A stretch of 64,000 bases of DNA from SAR324 cluster bacterium. GTDB taxonomy: Bacteria > SAR324 > NAC60-12. Within the stretch, counting starts at the first letter, position 1, and the number at the start of each line of letters is the position of its first letter. Below the pieces are notes generated by a model. The model worked only from the letters and a program-made list of their open reading frames with translations, was not told the origin of the DNA and searched no databases. Shown one piece after another: positions 17,390 to 27,043 of this stretch. The position numbers and the translations under genes were made by a program. The DNA lies in the NCBI GenBank assembly GCA_028281495.1, contig JANQJU010000044.1, forward strand, positions 62,001 to 126,000, given 5' to 3'.

Positions 17390-18040
17390 ATGAAATCACA
17401 CACCAATCACTCAAAACTTTGGATCGTTTGTTTATTCGCTTTCGCTTTGATGGGGTGGAGCACGCTCGCTGCGGCACAAACCCAAACCACAGTCGTATTC
17501 TTAGGGGATTCCTTAACAGAAGGATATGGAATCGAGAAATCCCAAGCCTTTCCCGCCTTATTTGACAACAAAGCCAAAGCCTTGGGGTACGATCTTAAAG
17601 TGGTGAATGCCGGAATCAGTGGTTCCACTACAGCCAGTTCGATGTCCCGAATGAAATGGTATCTGCGTATCAAGCCCGACATTGTGGTATTGGCTTTGGG
17701 AGCCAACGACGGTCTACGCGGATTGAGTACAGAAGAGATGAAAAAAAATCTAGGCACCACGATCCAAATGGCCCAAGATCGCGGAATCCAAGTGTTATTG
17801 GCCGGAATGCAAATGCCTCCGAACTATGGGATTCAATACACCCGTGACTTCAAAAACGCCTTTTTTGAATTGGCTGAACAGTATAAAGTTCCCATCATTC
17901 CTTTTTTATTAGATGGTGTGGGCGGACTCCCTGAAATGAATTTACCGGATGGCATTCATCCCAATGAAGAAGGACACAAAATCATTGCTGAATTGGTGGC
18001 AAAGCATCTGCTTCCATTGCTCCCCAAATCGCAAAGCTGA
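17390..18040 (+). CDS. tesA: SGNH-fold arylesterase/lysophospholipase, TesA-like
   Basis: A 216-residue exported esterase. The signal peptide ends near LAAAQ; the nucleophile block GDSLTEGYG, block II Gly in NAGISGSTT, block III GANDGLRG and the catalytic Asp-x-x-His in LPDGIHPNEEGH are all intact. The family hydrolyses thioesters, aryl esters and lysophospholipids in the periplasm. I chose the ATG at 17390 because AAAAAGGAA precedes it and the signal peptide starts there; a longer frame begins at 17312. Confidence 0.92.
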   Translation: MKSHTNHSKLWIVCLFAFALMGWSTLAAAQTQTTVVFLGDSLTEGYGIEKSQAFPALFDNKAKALGYDLKVVNAGISGSTTASSMSRMKWYLRIKPDIVVLALGANDGLRGLSTEEMKKNLGTTIQMAQDRGIQVLLAGMQMPPNYGIQYTRDFKNAFFELAEQYKVPIIPFLLDGVGGLPEMNLPDGIHPNEEGHKIIAELVAKHLLPLLPKSQS

Positions 18041-18053
18041 GGATGACTTGTTG

Positions 18054-18078
18054 GCTGATGAGGTTCCGCCTCGTCAGC
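18054..18078 (+). other. Stem-loop between tesA and the DUF2277 gene
   Basis: GCTGATGAGG (18054-18063) pairs with CCTCGTCAGC (18069-18078) across a TTCCG loop, with one G-U pair. It lies 13 bases after the tesA stop. No T-run follows, so it may be an mRNA end-protecting hairpin or a factor-dependent terminator. Confidence 0.4.
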
Positions 18079-18186
18079 TCCATGCCTTGGAGGTTTCAAA
18101 ACTCTCTAGCATCCCCAAACTCGACACCACCCCATCCTTTACAGCCCCGCGCTTCCAAACCCATCACCCTTTTCTGGAGAAATACT

Positions 18187-18471
18187 ATGTGCCGCAATAT
18201 CAAAACCCTGTTCAATTTCGAGCCGCCTGCCACGGATGAAGAAGTCCGAGCCGCCTCCTTGCAATTTGTGCGTAAATTGAGCGGTTTTCAAAAACCCTCT
18301 CAGGCTAACGAGGCAGCTTTTGACCATGCCGTTTCTCAGATCGCGGAAGTCGCACGACATCTGTTAGACTCTCTTGTCACCCATGCCCCATCCCGTAATC
18401 GAGAAGAAGAAGCCGCTAAAGCACGCGCTCGCAACGCCAAACGATTCTCTCAAGGAAAGGTCTCTGCATGA
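18187..18471 (+). CDS. DUF2277 family protein
   Basis: A 94-residue helical protein starting MCRNIKTLFNFEPPATDEEV, the hallmark of DUF2277, followed by VRKLSGFQKPSQANEAAFD and a basic C-terminal tail. The function is unknown. The start at 18187 follows TGGAGAAA; an upstream in-frame extension is not protein-like. Its stop overlaps the start of the GNAT gene by four bases, so the two form an operon. Confidence 0.9.
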   Translation: MCRNIKTLFNFEPPATDEEVRAASLQFVRKLSGFQKPSQANEAAFDHAVSQIAEVARHLLDSLVTHAPSRNREEEAAKARARNAKRFSQGKVSA

Positions 18472-19007
18472 ATTCTTCATCTCACCTGCTTCATACCTCC
18501 CGATTCCTGCTACGTCCGTTAGAAACAGCGGATTTGCAAGCCTTGCATGCTCTCATGATCCATCCAGAAATCCGGCGTTTTTTATGGGATGACGTCGTTA
18601 TTTCTCAAGAAAAGGTGGAGGCGATCATCCAGGAGAGCCAAGCCTTATTTCAAGACCACGGTTTTGGTTTGTGGATGGTGTGTCCCCTCCAGCACAACAA
18701 CATCATCGGCTTTGCAGGATACTGGTACTTTCACGAACCACCTCAACTGGAATTGTTGTATGGGCTGCATCCTGATTATTGGCACTGCGGTGCTGCCACT
18801 GAGATGTCCCGTGCAGTTTTGGAATATGGATTCGAAGTCTTGCATTTCAACGGAGTCCAGGCCAGTTGCAATGCGCCTCATGCTGCTTCCATTCGTGTGA
18901 TGGAAAGGTTGGGCATGACCTTTCACAAGCAGTCTACTGAGCAAGGACAAGAAACCGTCTACTACGAGTTGCACCACAAAGACTTCTACGCTAAAGGAGG
19001 ATCATAA
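18468..19007 (+). CDS. GNAT-family N-acetyltransferase (RimJ/RimL type)
   Basis: A 179-residue enzyme: FLLRPLETADLQALHALM at the N-terminus, a GFGLWMV-x-IIGFAGYW core, LLYGLHPDYWHCGAATEM at the acetyl-CoA loop region, and NAPHAASIRVMERLGM as the C-terminal family motif. It transfers an acetyl group from acetyl-CoA to an amine; the substrate is unknown. It is translated through an ATGA overlap with the DUF2277 gene. Confidence 0.88.
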   Translation: MNSSSHLLHTSRFLLRPLETADLQALHALMIHPEIRRFLWDDVVISQEKVEAIIQESQALFQDHGFGLWMVCPLQHNNIIGFAGYWYFHEPPQLELLYGLHPDYWHCGAATEMSRAVLEYGFEVLHFNGVQASCNAPHAASIRVMERLGMTFHKQSTEQGQETVYYELHHKDFYAKGGS

Positions 19008-19068
19008 CGGCTCGAATGCCACAATGGGGACTAGGCAATTCATTTTATTATTTTGAGGGGGGAGATTT

Positions 19069-19803
19069 ATGAATCAAACAATCAAACGGCATGTCTTGGT
19101 AGTCGACGATGATCCAGAAATCCGAGCTGTACTTTCTGATGCCTTGACCGAGAATGGTTATCAGGCCACAGCTGTCGACGATGGGGCCTCCATGTGGGAG
19201 GTTCTCAATACGCAAGGTTGCGATTTATTGATCCTCGACCTGCGTCTCAATCAGGAAAACGGACTCCAATTGGCTCGGGATGTCCGGCGGCAAAGTGCCA
19301 TTCCGATCATGATGCTCACCGGACAAGGGGATGAAATGGACCGCATTTTAGGACTGGAACTGGCCGCAGACGACTATTTGATGAAACCGTTCAATGTTCG
19401 CGAACTGCTGGCCCGAGTGCATGCGTTGATTCGCCGCAGTACCGAACTCAGCCATACCTTTCAAGAACCGGTGGAGACTGATCATGAATGCCTCTTTTTT
19501 GGAAATTGGATCCTCGATGTCACAGCCCGCCAATTGAAAGATATCTCCGGGAAACCGGTGGATTTGACATTTGGCGAGTTCAACCTTCTGGAAACCTTTG
19601 CCAAGTCTCCAGACCGCGTCTTTTCCCGCGAGCAATTGCTCGAACGCACCCGGAGCCTAGATGCGGATGTATTTGACCGCACCATTGATGTGCTCATTTT
19701 GCGTCTACGGCGCAAAATCGAACCCAACCCCAAACAACCTCAGTACATTCTCACCGAACGTGGCGTCGGGTATTTCTTTTCCGGGCCGGTGAAAACAGGA
19801 TGA
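19069..19803 (+). CDS. OmpR/PhoB-family response regulator
   Basis: A 244-residue regulator: a receiver domain with acidic pocket VVDDDPE, phospho-acceptor Asp57 in LLILDLRLN, Thr in MLTGQGDE and Lys in LMKPF, then a winged-helix DNA-binding domain (LTFGEFNLLETFAKSPDRVFSREQL and DVLILRLRRKIE). GGGGGGAG precedes the ATG. The kinase gene begins seven bases after its end, so it is almost certainly its partner. The arrangement recalls TorR/TorS-type systems. Confidence 0.94.
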   Translation: MNQTIKRHVLVVDDDPEIRAVLSDALTENGYQATAVDDGASMWEVLNTQGCDLLILDLRLNQENGLQLARDVRRQSAIPIMMLTGQGDEMDRILGLELAADDYLMKPFNVRELLARVHALIRRSTELSHTFQEPVETDHECLFFGNWILDVTARQLKDISGKPVDLTFGEFNLLETFAKSPDRVFSREQLLERTRSLDADVFDRTIDVLILRLRRKIEPNPKQPQYILTERGVGYFFSGPVKTG

Positions 19804-19809
19804 ACCAGC

Positions 19810-22416
19810 ATGATCTACGGAATCCGACAACAAGCGTTTCTTGCAATTACCATCGTGACCGTATTGACTTTGGGGCTGGGGTTGGTGGGGTGGTATGGTT
19901 TGAATCAAACCAGTGAAACGGTTACTGATTTTGAAGCCAATACGCTTCCTGAAATCAGCACCGCCCTCAGCCTTTCGGTAGGGGTCGCCCAGTTAGCTGC
20001 CTTAGCGCCGTATGTGGCGAGTTCCCCCAAACCCTTTCAGTTGCAATCAGAACGAAAGCGTTTGGAAACTCGTTTCCGCAATCTCGAAAATGTGGCCCAA
20101 AGCCTCAAAAACTTGGAATTTCGTGAAGCGCTCTCTCTCCGTCTTTCCAAACTGCAAGAGGTTCTCAACGAACTCACGCAACGGGTGGAAGAGGAGCTGT
20201 TTTTAAGAGAAGATCTCTTGGCCGCTCGTTTCACGCTAGCCAATCTTTCGCGTCGTTATCCTTCCACATCTTCCCAACCGGTAGGGATCACACTGGATCT
20301 CTTCTCACTCCTCAATTTTTTATTGGATCAAACCGATCAACCTCTCGAATCCCAACGGCGATTGGTAGAGAATGCGATCACTTTGATTCAGGCGGAGGCT
20401 TCTGCCACCGAAATCACACAAAAAATCGAAACCTTAGCCAATCGGATTGTGGAAACCCGTGTGCGTATTCAAGAAATCCGTCTGCGTAAGTCCTATCTCT
20501 TGGCATCTGTACGCGCACAGTCGGAGCAGCTTACCGAGCAAGTGAATATTTTCGTAGGACAACTTCAGCGGGAAGTGGTGTGGCAGCGTCAGCGGGTTCA
20601 AGAAACAGTGGAGCAAGCCAATACCTGGATGCTAGGCATGGCAGTGCTGCTGGGCTTAGGCATGTTGCAATATTATGTATCGAATTACCGAATGACCCGT
20701 GATCTTTCCACAGTGACTCAAGACATGTCACGACTGGCTGAAGGCGACACACACATCACCGAAGTTGCCGTTCAACGACGTGATGAAATTGGAGAGTTGG
20801 CTCGGGCTTATAATGTGTTCCGTAGCCATGCGATTGAAATCAAAGAAGTCAGTGAACACTTGGCTCAACAAAAAGATCTACTGGAAACGGTGTTCAACCA
20901 AATCACCGATGGCCTCAGCGTGTTTTCTCCGGACTGTCTATTGATCTCTTGGAATCAGCGTTATCTGGAGATTTTCAACTTGGCGGATCAGGAAGTGTAT
21001 GTCGGTCTCCCTCTGCATCAGTTGCAGCTTTTGATGAATCGAGAGCCTCATGAAAACCGAAACTTAGCCAATGAACCCATCGATATTCATAGCCTCAACA
21101 ACCTCCGCCATAATCAATCCCAAAAATTTGAACGCCATTACAGTTCTGGGAAAGTTGTCGAATTTTGTAGTCAACCCATGCCCGATGGAGGATTTGTCAC
21201 CTTGTATAGTGATCACACCGACCGCAAAACCATCGAAGCGCAATTACGCCAAGCCCAAAAGATGGAAGTGCTCGGCCAACTGACGGGCGGTGTTTCTCAC
21301 GATTTCAACAATCTGTTGGCGGCGTTGCTAGCCAATCTTCAGCTCTTGGCAATGGACAAAACCCTCAACGAGCGGCAGCGTCGCTACACAGAACGCTCTC
21401 TCAGCGTTGCCGAAAAAGGAGCCAACTTGGTGCAACGGCTGTTGGCATTCAGCCGAAAACAGCAGTTGCATCCGGAGCCGCTTGAAATCGACGATTTGGT
21501 GGAAGGCATGATGGATTTGATCGAAACCAGTATCCCTGCGGCGATTCAAGTTTCCTTGGATTTGCACGCCAACGAGTGGATCTTTGTCGATCCCTATCAA
21601 TTGGAAAACGCGTTGCTCAACTTGGCGATCAACAGCAGCGATGCCATGAGCGAAGGGGGGCATCTCCATTTTTCCACCGAACGTCAACCCATGAACGAAG
21701 AAGGGCCTTCCTGTGTCGCGGTTGTCGTCCAAGACGATGGACACGGCATCCCCCCCGATTTGATCGACCGAGTGTTAGAACCGTTTTTCACCACCAAACC
21801 CGTTGGGCAAGGCAGTGGCATGGGCTTGAGCATGGTTTATGGATTTGTGAAACAATCCGGTGGGGAAATGCGCATCCAGTCCACTTCCCAAGAAGGGACC
21901 CGAATCACCTTGTTTTTCCCCATTGCCGAGCCTCCTGAAGTCACTTCCACCTCTGAAGTCACTTCCACCTCTTCTGATGCCCGTGTTTCCCAAACATCAC
22001 AGGGGGTTATTTCCCCTTCTTTCACCTCTATTATCATTGCAGAGAACCAAAAAATTTTACTAGTGGAAGACAACCCGCAGGTCCGTCAGGCAGTCCATGA
22101 ACAAATCGAAACCTTAGGAATCTCTGTCATTTCTGTAGACCGTGCGGAAATCGCTTTGGACCAATTGCAATCCACTACAACTTCCGCTGAAGATACTATT
22201 GCTTTGGTGATCACCGACATCAATTTAGTGGGTCCGCTCAGTGGGGTGGACTTAAAACAACAGATTCAAAAATCCTGGCCCCACTTGCCGGTATTGCTGA
22301 CTTCAGGAATGCCACGCGAAAGCCTCGAACGCGATTTTGGACTTCGTCCTGAAGATCCTCTGCTCACCAAACCCGTTTCGATGCAAACCCTGCAATCGTT
22401 ATTGTCCAGGGGATGA
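19810..22416 (+). CDS. Hybrid sensor histidine kinase (TorS-like sensor, HAMP, PAS, kinase, receiver)
   Basis: An 868-residue protein. The first membrane helix (about 10-32) and the second (about 275-290) bracket a large helical periplasmic domain like TorS-type sensors. A HAMP domain (TRDLSTVTQDMSRLAEGD...RRDEIGELARAY), a PAS domain (about 350-470), HisKA with His497 in GGVSHDFNNLLAALL, a HATPase domain (GSGMGLSMVYGF) and a receiver with Asp803 in LVITDINLVG follow. An 18-bp in-frame tandem repeat encodes EVTSTS twice in the linker before the receiver. There is no HPt domain. The 3' end overlaps the convergent lodB gene by 18 bases. Confidence 0.93.
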   Translation: MIYGIRQQAFLAITIVTVLTLGLGLVGWYGLNQTSETVTDFEANTLPEISTALSLSVGVAQLAALAPYVASSPKPFQLQSERKRLETRFRNLENVAQSLKNLEFREALSLRLSKLQEVLNELTQRVEEELFLREDLLAARFTLANLSRRYPSTSSQPVGITLDLFSLLNFLLDQTDQPLESQRRLVENAITLIQAEASATEITQKIETLANRIVETRVRIQEIRLRKSYLLASVRAQSEQLTEQVNIFVGQLQREVVWQRQRVQETVEQANTWMLGMAVLLGLGMLQYYVSNYRMTRDLSTVTQDMSRLAEGDTHITEVAVQRRDEIGELARAYNVFRSHAIEIKEVSEHLAQQKDLLETVFNQITDGLSVFSPDCLLISWNQRYLEIFNLADQEVYVGLPLHQLQLLMNREPHENRNLANEPIDIHSLNNLRHNQSQKFERHYSSGKVVEFCSQPMPDGGFVTLYSDHTDRKTIEAQLRQAQKMEVLGQLTGGVSHDFNNLLAALLANLQLLAMDKTLNERQRRYTERSLSVAEKGANLVQRLLAFSRKQQLHPEPLEIDDLVEGMMDLIETSIPAAIQVSLDLHANEWIFVDPYQLENALLNLAINSSDAMSEGGHLHFSTERQPMNEEGPSCVAVVVQDDGHGIPPDLIDRVLEPFFTTKPVGQGSGMGLSMVYGFVKQSGGEMRIQSTSQEGTRITLFFPIAEPPEVTSTSEVTSTSSDARVSQTSQGVISPSFTSIIIAENQKILLVEDNPQVRQAVHEQIETLGISVISVDRAEIALDQLQSTTTSAEDTIALVITDINLVGPLSGVDLKQQIQKSWPHLPVLLTSGMPRESLERDFGLRPEDPLLTKPVSMQTLQSLLSRG

Positions 22417-23781
22417 GTATTGCAGCTTCACTTGGCCGCTTTGAATCAATTCTTGAAATCCCAAAATGATTTGCTGATCGGGGATATGTGGATGGGTTTT
22501 GGTCAAACTCCGCACCACTTCATGAGCCGAATATCCCGGTTGACAGTGCTCATAGAGCTGCTGGGACAAGCGGTTGGGCAAATAGCTGGAATCATAATCC
22601 GACAATGGAGCATCCACCTCCACACTTTCAATCGTGGCATGCGGATCGATCAAAATGGGAGTGGTGCGTCGTTTCCAAAACAACGCATCGCGCCATCGCG
22701 TTTCCTGGCAATAGAACTGCCACCGTGTGTTGAGATAATTGAAGAATTCATGGTGAACCTGCTGTTGGAAACGAGCTAAGCTGTCGTCCTTCTCTTTTAA
22801 AGTATTGAATGCCACCAAGCCCCCATGAATCCCACTTCCAAGGGCATGCGGGATGCCACTGGAAGAAAGCGGGTCGTGCGAAGACAACGCATCTCCCACG
22901 GCGACCCAGTTGTCTCCGCCGACCCGCTGGAGACATGAGGAGAAAGCAGAAAATGCTTGAGGCTCTTCAGCAAATTCCACTCCTTGAATCCGCTGACTGG
23001 ACAGCTTCATCTCATTCAGCAAAGCCAACCAACGATCCCGATGGGTGGCTTGTTTGCGGTTGACAATATCCGCATCACTCATCAACACCACGGAGATCTG
23101 ATTCCCCGGTACGGGTGCGGTATACCACCATCCGTACTCACAGGCTTCGACCAAAACCACCGATTCCATCGCGGTACCTTTGGGCAACCGCGCCACCCCT
23201 CCGACTCCCACCAACCGATCATGAACGGTCCGTGACACCCCCATCTGCTTCGAAAACAGGCTTTTACGGCCCGTTGCATCGATCAGGTAGGAACACCGAA
23301 TTTTTTGGGTGGCTCCTCCTTCCATGTTTTGAATATGTAGGGTCCAATCCTCATCCTGCTTGCGAATACAGCTCAGTAAGCTGGTTTGGGTGAACAGGGT
23401 GCCACCACGCTCTTCAAACATGCGTGCGAGCATATGATCGAATCGGGCACGGTCGAGTCCCCATCCAGAGCCATGCAGGGTGAATAGATAATCGAGGGCA
23501 TTGGATGTCTCCGCTCCCCAAGCGGCCTGACTTCCAAATAAATCCAGAGTGGGTTCTTTCTGGAATGGCTCCCACAGATCGAGATACTCCAACAGAGGCC
23601 GGACGCCAGGTGTGAGCGATTCTCCAATCCGGGGCGAGGTATAATCGGACTTCTCCAGCACAGCGACGGAAAAATCACTGTGCTTCAAAAGGGTCATCCC
23701 AGCCGCAGTGCCGCTAGGACCGCCCCCTAAGATGACCACATCAAAACCCAGCTTAGGATTGCGGAGGTTGAACGACTTCAT
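22399..23781 (-). CDS. lodB: Flavoprotein LodB, maturation enzyme for the LodA quinone cofactor
   Basis: A 460-residue protein of the flavin-dependent halogenase/monooxygenase-like superfamily. The FAD motif GGGPSGTAAGMTLL is near the N-terminus; GWGLDRARFDHMLA and SGIPHALGSGIHGG are further FAD-contact segments. LodB-type proteins are needed for cysteine tryptophylquinone formation in LodA-type oxidases. The start at 23781 overlaps the end of lodA by 29 bases, indicating coupled expression. A longer frame reaches 23844. The substrate-channel motifs of true tryptophan halogenases are not evident. Confidence 0.85.
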   Translation of the reverse strand: MKSFNLRNPKLGFDVVILGGGPSGTAAGMTLLKHSDFSVAVLEKSDYTSPRIGESLTPGVRPLLEYLDLWEPFQKEPTLDLFGSQAAWGAETSNALDYLFTLHGSGWGLDRARFDHMLARMFEERGGTLFTQTSLLSCIRKQDEDWTLHIQNMEGGATQKIRCSYLIDATGRKSLFSKQMGVSRTVHDRLVGVGGVARLPKGTAMESVVLVEACEYGWWYTAPVPGNQISVVLMSDADIVNRKQATHRDRWLALLNEMKLSSQRIQGVEFAEEPQAFSAFSSCLQRVGGDNWVAVGDALSSHDPLSSSGIPHALGSGIHGGLVAFNTLKEKDDSLARFQQQVHHEFFNYLNTRWQFYCQETRWRDALFWKRRTTPILIDPHATIESVEVDAPLSDYDSSYLPNRLSQQLYEHCQPGYSAHEVVRSLTKTHPHIPDQQIILGFQELIQSGQVKLQYSSPGQ

Positions 23782-25897
23782 TGTTTTGTAGCTGGCTGAA
23801 AAAGTTTTGACCAAACGCAATCGCATTCCGTTCTGTCTCAACAAAATAGGGGTAGCCCGGTTCCCCCTGATTCACCACAAACCCTAGAAAACTCCACACA
23901 TTCACCATTTCCTGAACCGTTTCTACACCGCGTTGAAATAGGACCCGCTGCCCTGCAGGAAGGATCAAACTCGTTTGCGACGGATCCACAATCGCCCCAA
24001 TGACCTGATCGCCTTTGTCCAGGCTTCCTGTAATCACATTCATTGGGCTTTGAGGCGGCCACCAATACACGTAATAGGACGGAGGCACTTGATATCCAAC
24101 AGGACCATTGACCTGACTGACCTTGGGATCAACCAACGAAGGAGACTGGACCGTGCATTGAGCAAAATCCGCCTGCCAAGGAAGTGCCATTCGTTTGGTT
24201 AGGTCTCCTGGCTCGCACCCGGGGCCAACTAGAGGTTTTTTGCCGGGTTCGGCATGGGGTTGCGTATAATTTTCTGGATCAAAATTCACCGGATAGGTCT
24301 CGTTAGCCGTCGTACTGAGACCGTTGGTTTCATAATACTGGAGAAGGCCCTCAAGCCCGTCCTTAAAATGGGCCAACTTGAGATGGAACGGCGCGTCGTA
24401 GATGTATTGGCTTCGCATATTCCAAGTCGATTCGATCCCAGGACTGAACGGTCCTCCCACCGAGTTCCCCATCGTGGCCAGTTCGGAGGAATAAGGCAGG
24501 GGTGAGGCGTTTTCATCGACTTTAAAATTCCCCTCAGACCATTGGTGAAGGAAAAAGTATTGAGTGGGGGTAAGCGTGAGAAATTTATAAATAGGCCCCT
24601 CATTGATGACCGGATTGTCTCCAGCATTTAAGGGCAACAAAGGAATTCCATTGGCCTTGTAGCTATCAGGACCTTCTTTCGTAACACCTCCAGAAAACAA
24701 CTGATTCGGCCCCCGCTCCACATTGATGGCTGTTTTGTAATCCTCGGCCAAGACCGGAACCCGAAACAATTTGAACAATCGCTTGCGCTGCGCACGGAGC
24801 GTTTTCTCTTCTTCCTCAGTTGTGCCTTGTTTGGAGAGATCAAAAGGATGAATAAAGTTACTATTGTAGGCAAAATCGGTCACCCAGCGATACGCTTCCA
24901 TTCGATCAAACAGCGGTTTCACGTGAGTATTGAAATCCACACAATAACTCGGTTGATATCCTTGGAGCGGTGTGTATTGTCCTCCATCGGAGAAATGCCC
25001 TGCGGTATCATCTGTTGCTTTGTAGATTTCTGAGTTGATCCCCTGTTTGCGGATGGCAACATCATAAATCGTGTCATATAAGGTCACGATGTTGGCCAGT
25101 TCCGGAGCATATTTCGGGCTTCCAACAATCAGCCAAGCAGGGACTGTCTCCACCGTGCCACCCTCTTTCAAATAGAGGGTAGCCACGACATACCCATCGG
25201 AAATGTCATCATGATACCCCGGGGCGCCGGTAAAATTGTCGAATTTTTTTGTTCCAGTTACGTTGCCAAACGCACCTAAGGCAATCAGATTCCCTTTGTC
25301 ATCCATTCGGAGTTCTCCCAAAGATGTGATGGGAACCTGATTCGGTTCGATTTCCGGGAAAGAGCCATGTGTATAGCCCTTTGGGATGTTATAGCGTGAA
25401 ATAGGGACCACTGCTTGGGGTTGGTCAATCGATCGAGGTCCCGGATCAATGATGAGTTGCTGCCGTTTGTCTTGAGCAATCTTCGGATTGCGTAACTGCA
25501 CATGTTGATTCTCGTAGGTGTTTTCCGGACCAAAATCCAAATCCCCTTGCAGTTCAGAAAAACCAAACCAAACGGCTTTTTTATTAGCAAGGTGCACGGT
25601 CCACTCGATCTTCTCGATATGATCGTCGTCTAAGCTGATCTTTTGTGAAGTTTCTTTGCCGCCAGCGGTGACATACTCCACAATGTGGAATTTTTGGGCT
25701 TGTCGTTTGATCCGACCGACCTCGTCTTTGAACGACGTCACTGGTTGAGGTTGGCCGTTTTCCAAAGTTTCGTTTCCATTCTCATCACATTCAATGGGCA
25801 ATCCACCGATTTCTGTTGGTCCTAAATAAAACTCGTCCGGACTGTTCCCTAGACGAGCGACTCCAATCTTGGGATAGATTTCATAACGTGTGGTCAT
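23753..25897 (-). CDS. lodA: LodA/GoxA-like CTQ-dependent amino acid oxidase
   Basis: A 714-residue oxidase of the L-lysine epsilon-oxidase/glycine oxidase family, which releases H2O2 and ammonia and can be antibacterial. The start MTTRYEIYPKIGVARLGNSP is the family hallmark. PWQADFAQC places Asp577 and Cys581 at the same four-residue spacing as LodA Asp512/Cys516. The Trp partner is either in the WW pair at 612-613 or Trp668 in WSFLGF; I cannot decide. No classical signal peptide is seen, as in LodA. AAAGGAG precedes the ATG. Whether it prefers lysine, glycine or another amino acid is not readable. Confidence 0.9.
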   Translation of the reverse strand: MTTRYEIYPKIGVARLGNSPDEFYLGPTEIGGLPIECDENGNETLENGQPQPVTSFKDEVGRIKRQAQKFHIVEYVTAGGKETSQKISLDDDHIEKIEWTVHLANKKAVWFGFSELQGDLDFGPENTYENQHVQLRNPKIAQDKRQQLIIDPGPRSIDQPQAVVPISRYNIPKGYTHGSFPEIEPNQVPITSLGELRMDDKGNLIALGAFGNVTGTKKFDNFTGAPGYHDDISDGYVVATLYLKEGGTVETVPAWLIVGSPKYAPELANIVTLYDTIYDVAIRKQGINSEIYKATDDTAGHFSDGGQYTPLQGYQPSYCVDFNTHVKPLFDRMEAYRWVTDFAYNSNFIHPFDLSKQGTTEEEEKTLRAQRKRLFKLFRVPVLAEDYKTAINVERGPNQLFSGGVTKEGPDSYKANGIPLLPLNAGDNPVINEGPIYKFLTLTPTQYFFLHQWSEGNFKVDENASPLPYSSELATMGNSVGGPFSPGIESTWNMRSQYIYDAPFHLKLAHFKDGLEGLLQYYETNGLSTTANETYPVNFDPENYTQPHAEPGKKPLVGPGCEPGDLTKRMALPWQADFAQCTVQSPSLVDPKVSQVNGPVGYQVPPSYYVYWWPPQSPMNVITGSLDKGDQVIGAIVDPSQTSLILPAGQRVLFQRGVETVQEMVNVWSFLGFVVNQGEPGYPYFVETERNAIAFGQNFFSQLQNNEVVQPPQS

Positions 25898-26124
25898 TGT
25901 GTGCTCCTTTGGATTTGAGTTGCGAGTTTATCTCATTTGACACTGGGAAACAGGAGTCGACTGCCTCTCTCTAGTTTCCGCTACTTGCAACTTAAGCCTC
26001 CCGAACGCTGAAAGATATTACACGATATTACATTTATTATTAAATAAATCGTAAGGCTTTGGATAAACCTATGGCTGTTTGCAAGTCATCGCGTGCACTG
26101 CAAAGGTGGATTCCACCTCACGCC

Positions 26125-26982
26125 TTACACATAATCCATCGTCTTCTTCGCCTTCACGAATTTGCCATACTGCCGCACCCAATCCAATTCTTCGGATGGC
26201 AACGGACCTCGATGCACCGCTTCTAGATTTTGCTTCAACTGCTCTCGATTTTGCGGGCCGGTTAACACCACATGCACATGGGGATTGCTCAACACAAACC
26301 GATAACAGAGTTCCGGCGTGAGCGGGGGGACTTGCAATGGAGGGGAGCTCGGCCAAGGGGGCATCTCGATCCCGTGCAAAGAGCGGGTCAATTGTCGCCA
26401 CGCCAAGGCCGTATAGCTCACAATGGCAGGATTTCTTTGAGACACATACGGAAAGATATCTTGTTCTGCTCCGGGATGTTTGGCGTTGTAACGGATCATC
26501 AACAAATCGATTTCAGAATCCTGGGCCAGTTGTCCTGCTCGCTGTCTGTCATGAATACTGGTACCAATGGCTTTGATTTTTCCGTCCTGCTTCAGTTTCA
26601 ACAAAGTTTCCACGGTTCCAGGGTAATACAACGACATCTTCCCCAGCCAACTCAGTTGATAAACATCCAAATATTCCGTCTTCAGCTTACGTAGTGCTTT
26701 TTCTACACTCAACCGAATCTGTAATCCCAGATACCCCCATCCCATCATTGCCACCACATGCTTCTCGCGGTCTTTTTGGATGACCTGTTGGATCCCCTCC
26801 GTGACTTTTTTAAAACTAGGAGTCCACATCCAATAATTGGCTCCTTGATCGGCGGCCCAGTGGATGTCTGAAGAATCGATCCCATAGTTGCCCGCAATGC
26901 CCATCCGAAACACCGATTTCTCGACTTTCGGCAAGTGGATTTGTGAAAAATCATTGTGGTTCTGTTCTTGATCGTTGCTCAT
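26125..26982 (-). CDS. Divergent aldo/keto reductase-like protein
   Basis: A 285-residue TIM-barrel protein with AKR features: KALRKLKTEYLDVYQLSWLG, KIKAIGTSIHDRQ, IDLLMIRYNAKHPGAEQ and a late LSNPHVHVVLTGPQNREQLKQNLEA. The usual Asp/Tyr/Lys/His tetrad is poorly preserved: the DxxYG region reads GANYWMWTPSF, and the His strand reads YQLSWLG. Activity as an NADPH oxidoreductase is therefore uncertain. The ATG at 26982 follows a GAGG site; a 19-codon extension to 27039 is possible. It lies between lodA and aspS on the same strand. Confidence 0.75.
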   Translation of the reverse strand: MSNDQEQNHNDFSQIHLPKVEKSVFRMGIAGNYGIDSSDIHWAADQGANYWMWTPSFKKVTEGIQQVIQKDREKHVVAMMGWGYLGLQIRLSVEKALRKLKTEYLDVYQLSWLGKMSLYYPGTVETLLKLKQDGKIKAIGTSIHDRQRAGQLAQDSEIDLLMIRYNAKHPGAEQDIFPYVSQRNPAIVSYTALAWRQLTRSLHGIEMPPWPSSPPLQVPPLTPELCYRFVLSNPHVHVVLTGPQNREQLKQNLEAVHRGPLPSEELDWVRQYGKFVKAKKTMDYV

Positions 26983-27043
26983 GACAGCCTCGTTACAAGA
27001 TACATAGGCAACCGATGGGCCATCACAACCCATCGGCAAAAGA

